64,000 bases of DNA from contig JAFQXE010000043.1 in assembly GCA_017407125.1 (NCBI GenBank), positions 51,649 through 115,648 on the forward strand, in the 5' to 3' direction. The notes under the pieces were generated by a model, which was not told the origin of the DNA, did no database searches, and saw only the letters and a program-made list of their open reading frames with translations. The position numbers and the translations under genes were made by a program. This DNA is from Thermoguttaceae bacterium (GTDB lineage: Bacteria; Planctomycetota; Planctomycetia; Pirellulales; Thermoguttaceae). Shown here piece by piece: positions 9,549 through 18,562 of the stretch. The number at the start of each line of letters is the position of its first letter. The first letter of the stretch is position 1.

Positions 9549-11630
9549 ATGCCGCTTAACGTTCTGGACATATTAGGAGCAGCGGGTTCCGTTGCTCGAC
9601 GTCTGACGAATTACGAACCCCGTCCCATGCAATTGGAGATGGCTCAGGCGGTTTACGACGCTATGGACAAAAACCATCATCTGATGGTTGAAGCGGGTAC
9701 GGGCGTCGGAAAGAGCTTTGCGTATCTTGTCCCGGCGATGCTCAAGATTATGGACAACCGCGAAAAGCGGGGCTTGTTCGAGGATATGCCGACGGACGAC
9801 GACCGCTTGCGCGTGGTCGTAGCGACGCATACGATTCATTTACAAGAACAGCTCGTTCAGAAAGACATTCCCTTTTTACAGAGCGTCTTTCCAGACGAAT
9901 TCTCCGTCGTTCTGGTCAAAGGACGATCCAACTACGTCTGCAAACGACGCCTTGCCAACGCGGTCCAGCAGGCGCATTCGCTTTTTTCCACGTCAGACGA
10001 AATTTACGAAACGGACAGAGTTTATCAGTGGGCGCAAAAGACCGGCGACGGGTCCAAACAGGGACTTAATCCCGTCCCCGCCAGAACGGTTTGGGAAGAA
10101 ATCTGCTGCGAACAAGGCAACTGTCTGGGCAAGAACTGCCAGTACAACAAAGACTGCTTCTATCAAAAGGCGCGCCGCCGCGTGTTCAACGCCGATATTT
10201 TAATCGTCAACCACGCGCTGTTTTTCAGCGACCTGTCCGTCCGAATGGAAGACGGCCAGCTGCTGCCGAAGTACACAACCGTTATCTTTGACGAAGCCCA
10301 CACGATTGAAGACGTCGCCGGCGAACATCTGGGTCTGTCCGTTTCCAATGCTGGAATTATGTACATGCTAGGGCGTCTGCTCAACGAAAACGGACGCAAA
10401 GGGCTTCTGGCGCCGACGACGTTCAAGTCGTTACATCCGCTGGTTCAAAACTGCCGGACGGAATGCAAGCGGTTCTTCCTGGCAATCGAGAACTGGCTGG
10501 ACGAACGCCCTAAAAGCAACGGGCGAATTCGCGAGCCGAACCTGTTTCCCCACGACTTGTCAGACGCGCTGATGGAGCTTTCCATTCAGCTGACCGCGGC
10601 GGTTGGAATGGCTCCGACAATGGACATGGGGCAGGAACTTGTCTCCGCTCATCAAAAAATGGAGTCGCTGGCTGTTACAGTCAGTTCGTGGAACAAGCAA
10701 AGCATGGACAGCCCGTCCGTTTTCTGGATCGACAACCACACAACCCAGCGCGGTCGATATTTTGAACTCGTTGCCGCCCCGATTGACGTCGGCGCTACGC
10801 TCGACAAAGAACTGTTCCAGAAAACGCCGTCCGTTATTTTAACCAGCGCGACGCTGGCGACCGGACGGGGGGGAGGCAACGCAAGAGTCTCAACAGATTT
10901 CTCTCGCAACTCGCAACTCGCAACTCGCAACTCAACCTCCAGCAACCAACCAGAGCTCAAATACTTCCAATCCCGCATCGGTCTCACCCGCGCCCAGTCG
11001 CTGATTTTAGGCAGTCCGTTTGACTTCAAAAAACAGGTGAAACTGATAATCGCGTCACACATGCCAGACCCGTCTCTGGAAAAAGACCGCTTTGAGTCCA
11101 TGCTTCCAGACAGAATCGCCTATTATCTGGAACAGACGCAGGGGTCGGCGTTCGTTCTGTTTACCAGTTACGGGCTGTTGCGCCGCTGCGCGGACGCCTT
11201 GCGCGGCTGGCTGATCGACCATTCCATGACGCTCTTTCAGCAAGGGGAAGGCATGCAGCGCTCGGACATGGTAAACGGGTTCAAAACGACGCCAAATTCC
11301 GTTCTCTTTGGGGCGGACAGTTTCTGGCAGGGCGTAGACGTTCCCGGCGCGGCTCTGCAAAACGTGATTATTACAAAGCTCCCGTTTCAAGTTCCTGACC
11401 GTCCGCTGATTGAAGCGAGAACGGAAGCGATCGAACAGCGCGGCGGAAACCCCTTCTTCGAATACCAGATTCCAGAAGCGATTATCAAATTCAAACAGGG
11501 ATTCGGTCGGCTCATTCGCTCCCAACGCGACACCGGACAAGTCGTCATTTTAGACCCCCGCGTCGAAACGAAACGCTACGGCAGACAATTCCTCAACGCC
11601 CTCCCGGAGTGCAGCATCTTTTATAATTAG
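9549..11630 (+). CDS. DinG/XPD-family ATP-dependent DNA helicase
   Basis: A superfamily 2 helicase of the Rad3/XPD/DinG type. Walker A is at 49-56 (AGTGVGKS), DEAH at 249-252, and a SAT motif (TSATLATG) follows. Cysteines at about 131, 186/187, 192, 197 and 203 lie where the 4Fe-4S cluster of this family sits. The C-terminal helicase half has FWQGVDVPG and QGFGRLIRS. It probably unwinds R-loops or damaged or structured DNA. The start lies one nucleotide after the kinase stop. Between the SAT motif and the next conserved segment, about residues 440-470 are a low-complexity insert (for example RNSQLATRNST) encoded by a short-period repeat block, in frame. The stop codon lies at the edge of another such repeat. 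A specific orthologue name is not given because several paralogous DinG-like groups exist. Confidence 0.92.
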   Translation: MPLNVLDILGAAGSVARRLTNYEPRPMQLEMAQAVYDAMDKNHHLMVEAGTGVGKSFAYLVPAMLKIMDNREKRGLFEDMPTDDDRLRVVVATHTIHLQEQLVQKDIPFLQSVFPDEFSVVLVKGRSNYVCKRRLANAVQQAHSLFSTSDEIYETDRVYQWAQKTGDGSKQGLNPVPARTVWEEICCEQGNCLGKNCQYNKDCFYQKARRRVFNADILIVNHALFFSDLSVRMEDGQLLPKYTTVIFDEAHTIEDVAGEHLGLSVSNAGIMYMLGRLLNENGRKGLLAPTTFKSLHPLVQNCRTECKRFFLAIENWLDERPKSNGRIREPNLFPHDLSDALMELSIQLTAAVGMAPTMDMGQELVSAHQKMESLAVTVSSWNKQSMDSPSVFWIDNHTTQRGRYFELVAAPIDVGATLDKELFQKTPSVILTSATLATGRGGGNARVSTDFSRNSQLATRNSTSSNQPELKYFQSRIGLTRAQSLILGSPFDFKKQVKLIIASHMPDPSLEKDRFESMLPDRIAYYLEQTQGSAFVLFTSYGLLRRCADALRGWLIDHSMTLFQQGEGMQRSDMVNGFKTTPNSVLFGADSFWQGVDVPGAALQNVIITKLPFQVPDRPLIEARTEAIEQRGGNPFFEYQIPEAIIKFKQGFGRLIRSQRDTGQVVILDPRVETKRYGRQFLNALPECSIFYN
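10874..10943. repeat. Short-period tandem repeat inside the helicase gene, copy 4
   Basis: A core-like stretch ACGCAAGAGTCTCAAC is followed by about four CTCGCAA units. The core matches the centres of the intergenic copies (ACGCAAGCGTCTCAA). It is the only copy found wholly within a conserved gene and keeps the reading frame open. Confidence 0.7.
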
Positions 11631-12043
11631 GAATTATGAATTCGGAATTAGGAATTGGCGCAAGCAATACCCTCGGGGAAGCGCTTGCGACGGGGAGTGC
11701 GGCGCCCTTAGGCGCCGCCTTGTCCAATGCCCCGCGAAAAACCTTGTTCAGCCCGGTTCGCGGGCGTGTCGCCCGCCTTGAAAAAACTTTAGTAAGGAAA
11801 GAGCAAGCGACCAACGGGAGCGATTATAATACGTCTCGCGCGGTAGCGCGGAATGGGAGCGGCGCCTCGCCGCCCTTTTTTGAAAAAAAGGTTCTTCCCC
11901 TCAAACACCCCTTTCCCAAAAACTTTAGTAAGGGGAGAATTAAAGGCAAGAACGTCGTAAACCAATCGGCGCTAATCTGTTTAATCCGTCAAATCCGTGT
12001 GCTGACTGACCTGCGTAAACGTTAGATAATTATATACTCAACC
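11631..12043. repeat. Mosaic of dispersed repeat blocks between helicase gene and hydE
   Basis: No gene is supported here. In order: a short-period arm of GGAATTA-like units (to about 11662) ending in GGCGCAAGCAATA; a block running through GCCTTGTCCAATGCCCC, present in reverse at 15.3-15.4 kb and partly at 47.6 kb; TTGAAAAAACTTTAGTAAGG; a block with GCGACCAACGGGAGCG, also at 18.43 and 50.65 kb; a hairpin block with AAAAAAAGGTTCTTCCCCTC (bidirectional terminator-like); and a block with AATCCGTCAAATCCGTGTG that recurs at 13.1, 39.4, 53.3 and 59.0 kb. The hydE promoter must lie within or after these blocks. Confidence 0.7.
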
Positions 12044-13075
12044 ATGACGTCACAATTTGATATACAACTGTCGTTAGAAAGCGATTTTCAAACCCTCGTA
12101 ACCGCCGCGGATCGCGTTCGGCATGAGAACGTTGGAGACGCGGTTCATTTACGCGGTCTGATTGAACTGTCCAACTTCTGCCGCTGTCGGTGCGGGTACT
12201 GCGGAATCAACGCGGACAACAAATCTGTAACGCGGTACCGCATGACGGAAGAAGACGTTCGGCAGTCCGTTCCCCTGGCGATTCAGTTTGGATACGGCAC
12301 GATCGTCTTTCAGGCGGGCGAAGACCTGGGGCTGACTGAAGACTTTATCGCTCGACAGGTGGAATGGATTAAATCCCTGCCGACGCCGTGGGGCGTTCCG
12401 CTGGCTGTTACGCTCTCTCTGGGACAGCGGACGGCGGCGGAATACAAGCGCTGGCGCGACGCCGGCGCGAATCGATGTCTGATTCGTTTTGAGACCTCGT
12501 CTGAAAAGCTCTTTGCTCAATGGCATCCCCACGACCCGGACGGGCAAAAACGACGATTGAACTTTCTGTATGAACTCCGCGGCCTGGGATACGAAATCGG
12601 AACGGGGTTCCTTATCGGCGCGCCGGGACAGACGCCGGACGACTGGCGCAGCGATCTGGAAACGATCCGAACGCTTCAGCCGGACATGATCGGCATCGGA
12701 CCGTACCTGCCGCACCCTCAAACCGCTCTCGGACAGCTGCCGGAAAACGAACTCGTCCCGCCGACCAAGCAGAACGTTCTCCGAACGCTGGCTCTGTGCC
12801 GGCTGCTGTGTCCTAAAGCCAACATTCCCAGCACAACGGCTCTGGCGGCTCTGGATAAAACTCACGGGCACGAAGACGGTCTGTGTTGCGGCGCGAACGT
12901 TATCATGCCCAACCTGACGCCGGGAAAATACAGACGCCTTTACGAAATCTACCCGGCTAAAAGTAACACGGCAGAAGAAGCGGAACGATTCGACGCGATT
13001 CTTAAAGCGAGAATCCAGTCGCTCGGCCGCGTTGTCGGACGAGGTCCGGGGAACAGTCTGCAGTATACGAATTAA
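12044..13075 (+). CDS. hydE: HydE-type [FeFe]-hydrogenase maturase radical SAM enzyme
   Basis: HydE works with HydF and HydG to build the H-cluster of [FeFe] hydrogenases. The 343-residue length fits. The radical SAM CX3CX2C motif uses C46, C50 and C53, and the surrounding sequence (HLRGLIELSNFC, then GYCGI) is the HydE/BioB-like signature, with FQAGED and TGFLIGAPGQT further on. The nearest alternatives are other BioB-like enzymes such as PylB or an uncharacterised HydE-like group. No hydF, hydG or hydrogenase gene is near, so the maturation genes would be scattered, or this is a HydE-like enzyme with another role. If HydE is right, the organism makes or uses hydrogen anaerobically. Confidence 0.8.
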   Translation: MTSQFDIQLSLESDFQTLVTAADRVRHENVGDAVHLRGLIELSNFCRCRCGYCGINADNKSVTRYRMTEEDVRQSVPLAIQFGYGTIVFQAGEDLGLTEDFIARQVEWIKSLPTPWGVPLAVTLSLGQRTAAEYKRWRDAGANRCLIRFETSSEKLFAQWHPHDPDGQKRRLNFLYELRGLGYEIGTGFLIGAPGQTPDDWRSDLETIRTLQPDMIGIGPYLPHPQTALGQLPENELVPPTKQNVLRTLALCRLLCPKANIPSTTALAALDKTHGHEDGLCCGANVIMPNLTPGKYRRLYEIYPAKSNTAEEAERFDAILKARIQSLGRVVGRGPGNSLQYTN

Positions 13076-13715
13076 CGCTTCCTCAAAGTTTAATCGTAAG
13101 TCAGTTAGCACACGGATTTTACGGATTAGACAGATTTTCACCGATTGGTTAATGGAAGGCGGTAACGGAGCGAGCGAAGCGAACGGAATTACGCAGTTCG
13201 CCAACGGCGAACCGAAACGCCGGAATTTCGATACCGTTAGAGTTTACCAGCCGTTGGAAGGCGGTAACGGAGCGAGTGTAACGAGCGTAGTTACGCTTTG
13301 AACCTCTCACGCACACGGATGAGCCGGCACGCGGCAGTCCCCTGCTGCATTCATCCTAACCCCGACAGGGGTTACATTTCTATAACCGGCGGTTTTCAAC
13401 CTCCGGGGAAGGAAACGACAACAAAACAAAAACCGACAAATCCCCTTTTCTTTCTCTCCCTCACGCCAGGCGCGAGGGAGAGAAAGAAAAGGGGTGGACT
13501 CGATTAGGGGGGCCGGGAGGGTTTGCCGCCCGTAGACTAAAGTCGACGGTTATAGAAATGGCGTCCATTCTGGACGCGATGAACGTACCCGCTTTTCACT
13601 TTAAATCCGCCCCACCGATTCCCTTCGCCGCAACCGAAAATCTTTCTGGATCGCGGACGGAAGCCCGCCCCAAAATTTTAAGCCGCAAAGAACGCCCGCT
13701 AACCGGGCTCATTCG
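13076..13715. repeat. Mosaic of dispersed repeat blocks between hydE and ankyrin gene
   Basis: No gene is supported. The blocks include the reversed CACACGGATTTTACGGATTA element (about 13085-13145), two copies of the GGAAGGCGGTAACGGAG element (13153 and 13257), a GAGCCGGCACGCGGCAGTCC element (also near 50790), an inverted pair TTCTTTCTCTCCCTC / GAGGGAGAGAAAGAA (about 13450-13485), and a TTTTAAGCCGCAAAGAACGC element next to the ankyrin stop codon. Confidence 0.65.
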
Positions 13716-15212
13716 TTACTCGTTACTTGCCAATCTCTGCGGACGAACGAATCTGTATATTATAAACCCGCATATCGCCATTACAATCAGACTTAATACC
13801 CCGCCCAAATATTCAAGCGTATGGTCGCGTTGTTTGAGATACTCTACAATTTCTGGATCGCCGCCATCTCGAGACAACAAATACCAATACGGAATTATCG
13901 GAATGCCAACATTCGGATTGACGTTTGCTCCATGTTCAACAAGATATTGCACCATTTCAAAATCTTCAAGAAATGCAGCAAGGCATAGCGCTGGAGCTCT
14001 AACATTTTTATATAGTGAATCATTAACGTTAAATCCTTCTTCATTTAAATAACGAACCATCTCCAAATTGCCAGTACGTACAGCGCCATACATAGCAGTC
14101 CCTCCCAAACCGTCTGAAGCATGAATGTCAACGCCTTGCTGAACCAGCCATTTAACCAGCTCCAAATTACCGCTGACAGCTGCAGAACTCAATGAGCCGT
14201 CTGTAATTGGAACGCCTTTATCCGCCAGCCATTGAACCAATTCCAAATTACCGCTGGCAGCTGCATTTTTCAGAGCATTGCCAAAAATAGAATCCTCTTT
14301 CATTAGATCTGCGCCATGATCCGCCATCCATTGAACCAACTCTAAATTTCCGCTTCGTGCAGCTTTCGATAATTCATCTGTTATATTCTTCCCTTGTTCA
14401 TATAGCCATTGAACCAATTCCAGCGAACCGCTTTCAGCGGCATAACCCAAATCAACGTCTTCTATATCCGCGCCTTGTTCAATCAACCATTGAACAAGTT
14501 TCAGATTGCCGCTTTTCACTGCGAGATCCAAGAGATCTCTTATTGTCTTTTGCTCGTCTGAAGAATCAGAATCATCGAAAACGTCGTCGGATTCTTCATT
14601 AGAATCTTTGTCAGATTGCGATTCGTCTGGATAAATCCTGGCGCCATGTTCCACAAGCCACATGACCATTTCAAAATTGCCGTTTTTAACGGCGTAATAG
14701 AGCGCAGTTTCGTTATCATAGGATTCTTTCGCATTGATATCAAGACCTTGTTCCACCAGCCATTGAACCAGTTCCAAATTGTCGCTTTGCGCTGCAAAAT
14801 GAAGAGTTGTATCATCATAACTCGTTTTAGCATTAATGTCTGCGCCATTATCCACCAGCCAGCGAACCAACTCCAAATTGCCGCTTAGAGCAGCATAATG
14901 CAGCGGAGTCTTGTTATTGACCCCTTTAACATTAATATCTCCTCCTTTTTCCACCAGTAGTTTAACGCGATTTAAATCGCCAATAAACGCGGCATAATGT
15001 ACAACGGTAAAATAGAAATCAGTTCCGGTACGACTAAAAACTTTAAAATCAAAACTTCCGGTTTGAAACATCTTTTCAAAACGGCTGACGTTTAGTTTGC
15101 AGAATTCATTTTGCGCTTCTTTTAAACGTTTTTCTGGAACAGCGTCTTGAGCAATCGCCAAACCTGCATAAACCAGCAATAAAAGAAAGCAAATTTTTCT
15201 TCCTGTAGTCAT
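13716..15212 (-). CDS. Secreted, membrane-anchored ankyrin-repeat protein (498 aa)
   Basis: A signal peptide (residues 1-21, ending GLAIA) leads into the shared cap (RFEKMFQTGSFDF, TVVHYAAFIGD), about a dozen ankyrin repeats, and the same C-terminal module as the 897-aa protein (VEHGANVNP, PYWYLL, DPEIVEYL) followed by a membrane helix and a basic tail. An acidic spacer (about residues 200-225, rich in Asp, Ser and Glu) interrupts the repeats. It is monocistronic, between hydE on the opposite strand and clpB, and less GC-rich than its paralogues. Function unknown beyond probable protein binding at the cell envelope. Confidence 0.9.
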   Translation of the reverse strand: MTTGRKICFLLLLVYAGLAIAQDAVPEKRLKEAQNEFCKLNVSRFEKMFQTGSFDFKVFSRTGTDFYFTVVHYAAFIGDLNRVKLLVEKGGDINVKGVNNKTPLHYAALSGNLELVRWLVDNGADINAKTSYDDTTLHFAAQSDNLELVQWLVEQGLDINAKESYDNETALYYAVKNGNFEMVMWLVEHGARIYPDESQSDKDSNEESDDVFDDSDSSDEQKTIRDLLDLAVKSGNLKLVQWLIEQGADIEDVDLGYAAESGSLELVQWLYEQGKNITDELSKAARSGNLELVQWMADHGADLMKEDSIFGNALKNAAASGNLELVQWLADKGVPITDGSLSSAAVSGNLELVKWLVQQGVDIHASDGLGGTAMYGAVRTGNLEMVRYLNEEGFNVNDSLYKNVRAPALCLAAFLEDFEMVQYLVEHGANVNPNVGIPIIPYWYLLSRDGGDPEIVEYLKQRDHTLEYLGGVLSLIVMAICGFIIYRFVRPQRLASNE

Positions 15213-15302
15213 TAGTTTTTTACTCCTTTAGATAACAAACCAATATAAACTCATACTAAAAGTATACACAACGTTAAAATAATATCAAGAGTCAGGACGT
15301 GA

Positions 15303-15470
15303 ACGGGAAATAAAAAACGCGCGGAAAGCCCGCGAACTGAGATGAACAAGGTTTTTCGCGGGGCATTGGACAAGGCGGCGTCAAGCCGCCGCAGTCCCCG
15401 ACGCAAGCGCTCCCCCGAGACTATTGCTTGCGCCAACTCCTCACTCCTCACTTCTCACTTCTAACTGTCA
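15303..15470. repeat. Composite dispersed repeat (reverse of the 11.64-11.79 kb element) with short-period arm
   Basis: Reading the minus strand, this repeats the order seen at 11.64 kb: short-period arm, GGCGCAAGCAATA, a CTCGGGGGAGCGCTTGCG stretch, GCCGCCTTGTCCAATG, CCCCGCGAAAAACCTTG. The arm here (about 15435-15470) consists of ACTCCTC / ACTTCTC units, unrelated in sequence to the GGAATTA units at 11.64 kb although the neighbouring core is the same. Confidence 0.7.
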
Positions 15471-15478
15471 ATATGGCA

Positions 15479-15495
15479 TTGGCACGGAATTTGCA
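15479..15495 (+). promoter_or_regulatory. Sigma-54 (RpoN) -24/-12 promoter of clpB
   Basis: TTGGCACG, four bases, TTGCA: a full match to the sigma-54 consensus (TGGCACG-N4-TTGCW), with GG and GC twelve bases apart. Transcription would start near 15506, giving a leader of about 50 nt before clpB. Sigma-54 promoters need an AAA+ activator; none is encoded nearby and no enhancer site was recognised. Confidence 0.75.
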
Positions 15496-15555
15496 TTATT
15501 GAAGGTCAGAATACAATTTTAAGTGCAAATTTTACGAAAGTGAGGGTTTATACCA

Positions 15556-18213
15556 ATGTCTATACGATTTGAAAAATTCACGTTAAAATCTCAGGAAGCC
15601 GTTCAGAACGCTCAGGAACTGGCGGCGAAAGCGAATAATCCCCAGGTTTCGTCTCAGCATTTGCTTATCGCTTTGCTGGACGACCGAGACGGGATTGCGT
15701 CCGCTATTATGTCGGAAATCGGCGCGGACATCCCGCAGATCAAAAAAATCGCGCAGGCGGCGATTGACCGCATGCCGCACGCGTCCGGAACGCAGGTTTC
15801 GCTCACGCAAGAGTTACAGCAGGTTTTGCAGTCCGCTCAGGATCTGGCAATCCAGATGAAAGACGATTACGTGTCCGTCGAGATGCTGGTTTTGGCGATG
15901 CTCAAGACGAAGTCCGAAGCGGGCGACACGCTCAATCTGTGCGCCGTCGACGAGAAGAAAGTCCTGACCGCCATGCAAGCCATTCGAGGTTCGCAGCACG
16001 TCTCCAGCCCGGAGCCGGAATCGACCTTTGAAGCCCTCAAAAAGTACGGCATGGATCTGGTTGAACTCGCCCGACAGGGCAAGCTGGACCCGGTTATCGG
16101 TCGAGACGCGGAAATCCGTCGAGCGATTCAGGTTCTTTCCCGACGAACGAAGAACAACCCGGTTCTCATTGGCGAACCCGGCGTTGGAAAGACGGCTATT
16201 GCGGAAGGGCTTGCTTTGCGAATCGTTGAAAACGACGTCCCGGAAAGCCTGAAAAACAAGCGGCTGATCAGTCTCGACATGGGCGCTCTGGTTGCCGGCG
16301 CCAAGTTCAGAGGCGAGTTCGAGGAACGGCTCAAGGCGGTTCTGCGAGAAGTCAAAGAGGCTGCCGGGTCTGTCATATTGTTTATTGACGAACTTCACAC
16401 CGTCATTGGGGCGGGCAAGGCGGAAGGCGGCGCGGACGCGGCGAATCTGCTCAAACCAGCTCTGGCGCGAGGCGATTTGCGATGTATCGGCGCTACGACC
16501 CTCGACGAGTACCGAAAGTACATCGAAAAGGACGCCGCTCTGGAACGGCGATTCCAGCCGATTTACGTCGGCGAGCCGTCTGTGGAAGACACGATTCAGA
16601 TTCTCCGCGGGCTTAAACCGCGATACGAAGCGCACCACAAGGGCGTCAAAATCAAAGACTCCGCCCTCGTCGCAGCAGCGAAACTGTCCTACCGTTACAT
16701 TGCCGACCGGTTCCTGCCGGACAAAGCGATTGACCTTGTCGACGAAGCCGCAAGCCGACTGGCGACGGAGCTGGAATCCGTCCCGGAAGACATCGACAAA
16801 GCGCAGCGGCGTCTGGTTCAGCTTGAACTGGCGGCGCGTCAGCTGGCGGACGAAAACGAGGAACACGCTCAACAGCAGCTCGAAGAAATTCGGGCGGAAA
16901 TGGAAAGCGTCAATAAAACCCTGGCTGACCTGCGCGAGCAGTGGGAACAGGAAAAGCGCGGCATGCTGGGCAACCAAAAGACGCTCCAGCAACTCGACGA
17001 AGCGCGTCACGCCTACAATCTGCTGTTAACCTCGATTCGAGAAAAGCAGTCCAAAGGCATGCTTCCGCAAGAGCAGGACTATCAGCGTCTGTTTGAACTG
17101 GAACGTCAGATCAAAGAACTGTCCAAGCTGGAAGAAGAATCCAAGAAATCCAGTCAGAACAACACAGACGCCAACGAGCAGCGCCACAAAAAGCCGCTGC
17201 TGCGTCACGAAGTAACGCCGGACGAAATCGCAGAAGTCGTTTCCGCCTGGACGGGCGTTCCGGTCGCCAGAATGATGGAAACGGAAAAGAACAAGCTGCT
17301 GGTTTTGGAAGAGCGAATTCATCAACGGGTTGTCGGTCAGGACGCGGCTGTTACAGCCGTGTCGGACGCTGTCAGACGTTCCCGCGCCGGCTTGCAGTCT
17401 CAGCATCGTCCCATCGGTTCGTTCCTCTTCCTCGGTCCCACGGGCGTTGGAAAGACGGAACTGTGCAAAGCGTTGGCGGAAGTCCTCTTTGACGACGAAA
17501 ACGCCATGGTTCGGCTTGACATGTCGGAGTTCATGGAACGTCACACCGTCAGCCGGCTCATCGGCGCCCCTCCCGGATACGTCGGGTATGAAGAAGGCGG
17601 CGTTTTGACCGAAGCGGTTCGACGCCGTCCGTATTGCGTCGTCCTGCTGGACGAAATTGAAAAAGCCCATCGCGACGTTTTCAATATCCTGTTACAGGTT
17701 TTGGACGACGGGCGTCTGTCCGACAATCAGGGACACACAGTCGACTTTTCCAATACTATTATCGTCATGACGTCCAACGTCGGCTCGCAGGCGATTTCCG
17801 CGTTCCTGGCAGACAAAGACGAACTCAGCGGCAGCGAAGAAGACCAGCTCGATTCCGAGATTTCCGACGCGCTCAAAGGCGTTTTTACCCCGGAATTCCT
17901 CAACCGAATCGACGAAAAACTGATCTTCCATCCGCTTACCCGCAAGGACATCGGCAAGATCGTCAAGATTCAAATTGACCTGCTTGCAAAGAAGCTCAAG
18001 GAACGCGACGTCAACCTCGTCGTTACGCCTGCGGCTTTGGAAGAGCTTGCCAACGAGGGCTACGATCCGGCTTACGGCGCCAGACCGCTCAAACGCGTTA
18101 TTCGTCAGCAGATTGAAAACCCGATGGCGGTCGAACTGCTCAAAGGGTCGTTCCCGGAAGACAGTACGCTTACCGTCGACTTCAACGGCGACGCGTTCAC
18201 ATTCGGGAATTAG
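15556..18213 (+). CDS. clpB: Chaperone ClpB (Hsp100 disaggregase)
   Basis: ClpB is a hexameric AAA+ unfoldase that pulls proteins from aggregates together with DnaK. The 885 residues hold the Clp N domain (1-145), AAA1 (Walker A GEPGVGKT at 206-213, Walker B VILFIDE), the coiled-coil middle domain (about 410-530, which separates ClpB from ClpA and ClpX), AAA2 (Walker A GPTGVGKT near 628-635, [11 protein letters not shown]) and the C-terminal D2-small domain. Length is normal. A GTGAGG element precedes the ATG. Expression appears to be driven by the sigma-54 promoter just upstream, which is unusual for this gene. A strong hairpin terminator follows. Confidence 0.97.
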   Translation: MSIRFEKFTLKSQEAVQNAQELAAKANNPQVSSQHLLIALLDDRDGIASAIMSEIGADIPQIKKIAQAAIDRMPHASGTQVSLTQELQQVLQSAQDLAIQMKDDYVSVEMLVLAMLKTKSEAGDTLNLCAVDEKKVLTAMQAIRGSQHVSSPEPESTFEALKKYGMDLVELARQGKLDPVIGRDAEIRRAIQVLSRRTKNNPVLIGEPGVGKTAIAEGLALRIVENDVPESLKNKRLISLDMGALVAGAKFRGEFEERLKAVLREVKEAAGSVILFIDELHTVIGAGKAEGGADAANLLKPALARGDLRCIGATTLDEYRKYIEKDAALERRFQPIYVGEPSVEDTIQILRGLKPRYEAHHKGVKIKDSALVAAAKLSYRYIADRFLPDKAIDLVDEAASRLATELESVPEDIDKAQRRLVQLELAARQLADENEEHAQQQLEEIRAEMESVNKTLADLREQWEQEKRGMLGNQKTLQQLDEARHAYNLLLTSIREKQSKGMLPQEQDYQRLFELERQIKELSKLEEESKKSSQNNTDANEQRHKKPLLRHEVTPDEIAEVVSAWTGVPVARMMETEKNKLLVLEERIHQRVVGQDAAVTAVSDAVRRSRAGLQSQHRPIGSFLFLGPTGVGKTELCKALAEVLFDDENAMVRLDMSEFMERHTVSRLIGAPPGYVGYEEGGVLTEAVRRRPYCVVLLDEIEKAHRDVFNILLQVLDDGRLSDNQGHTVDFSNTIIVMTSNVGSQAISAFLADKDELSGSEEDQLDSEISDALKGVFTPEFLNRIDEKLIFHPLTRKDIGKIVKIQIDLLAKKLKERDVNLVVTPAALEELANEGYDPAYGARPLKRVIRQQIENPMAVELLKGSFPEDSTLTVDFNGDAFTFGN

Positions 18214-18263
18214 TTATGGACAATTCTTCTCCCCTTACTAAAGTTTTTTGGAAAGGGGAGTTT

Positions 18264-18308
18264 GAGGGGAAGAACCTTTTTTTTCAAAAAAGGTTTTCCC
18301 CTCTTTTT
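18264..18308 (+). terminator. Terminator hairpin downstream of clpB
   Basis: GAGGGGAA, one bulged base and AACCTTTTTT pair with AAAAAAGGTT and TTCCCCTC, followed by TTTTT. The same block recurs at 11.88-11.91 kb and 58.91-58.95 kb, so this terminator is part of a dispersed repeat. Confidence 0.7.
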
Positions 18309-18562
18309 ATTTCAACTTGAAAAAACTTCCCTAACAGGGAGCCAGCTTGCTGGCGACCGAAAGTTTTTTCAAGGCGGGTGAAACGCCCGCGATCCGGACT
18401 TATCAAAGTATATCCGTAGAACGAAGCGACCAACGGGAGCGTTTTTTGGCAGACGCGCGGTAGCGCGGATTGGGAGCGGCGCCTCGCCGCCTGGCGACCG
18501 AAAGTTTTTTCAAGGCGGGCGACAAAAAACTACTACCTACTGTCTACTGCCTACTGCCTCTC
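18309..18562. repeat. Mosaic of dispersed repeat blocks between clpB and the hydrolase gene
   Basis: Holds GGGAGCCAGCTTGCTGGCG (also near 58830), two copies of CGACCGAAAGTTTTTTCAAGG, the GCGACCAACGGGAGCG block (also 11.8 and 50.65 kb) and, from about 18529 to 18561, a short-period arm of CTACTGC units that ends directly at the hydrolase stop codon. No gene is supported. Confidence 0.65.

Noticed and set aside
11636..12025. 129-codon open frame downstream of the helicase gene
   Set aside because: It is composed entirely of dispersed repeat blocks found in other spacers in different frames.
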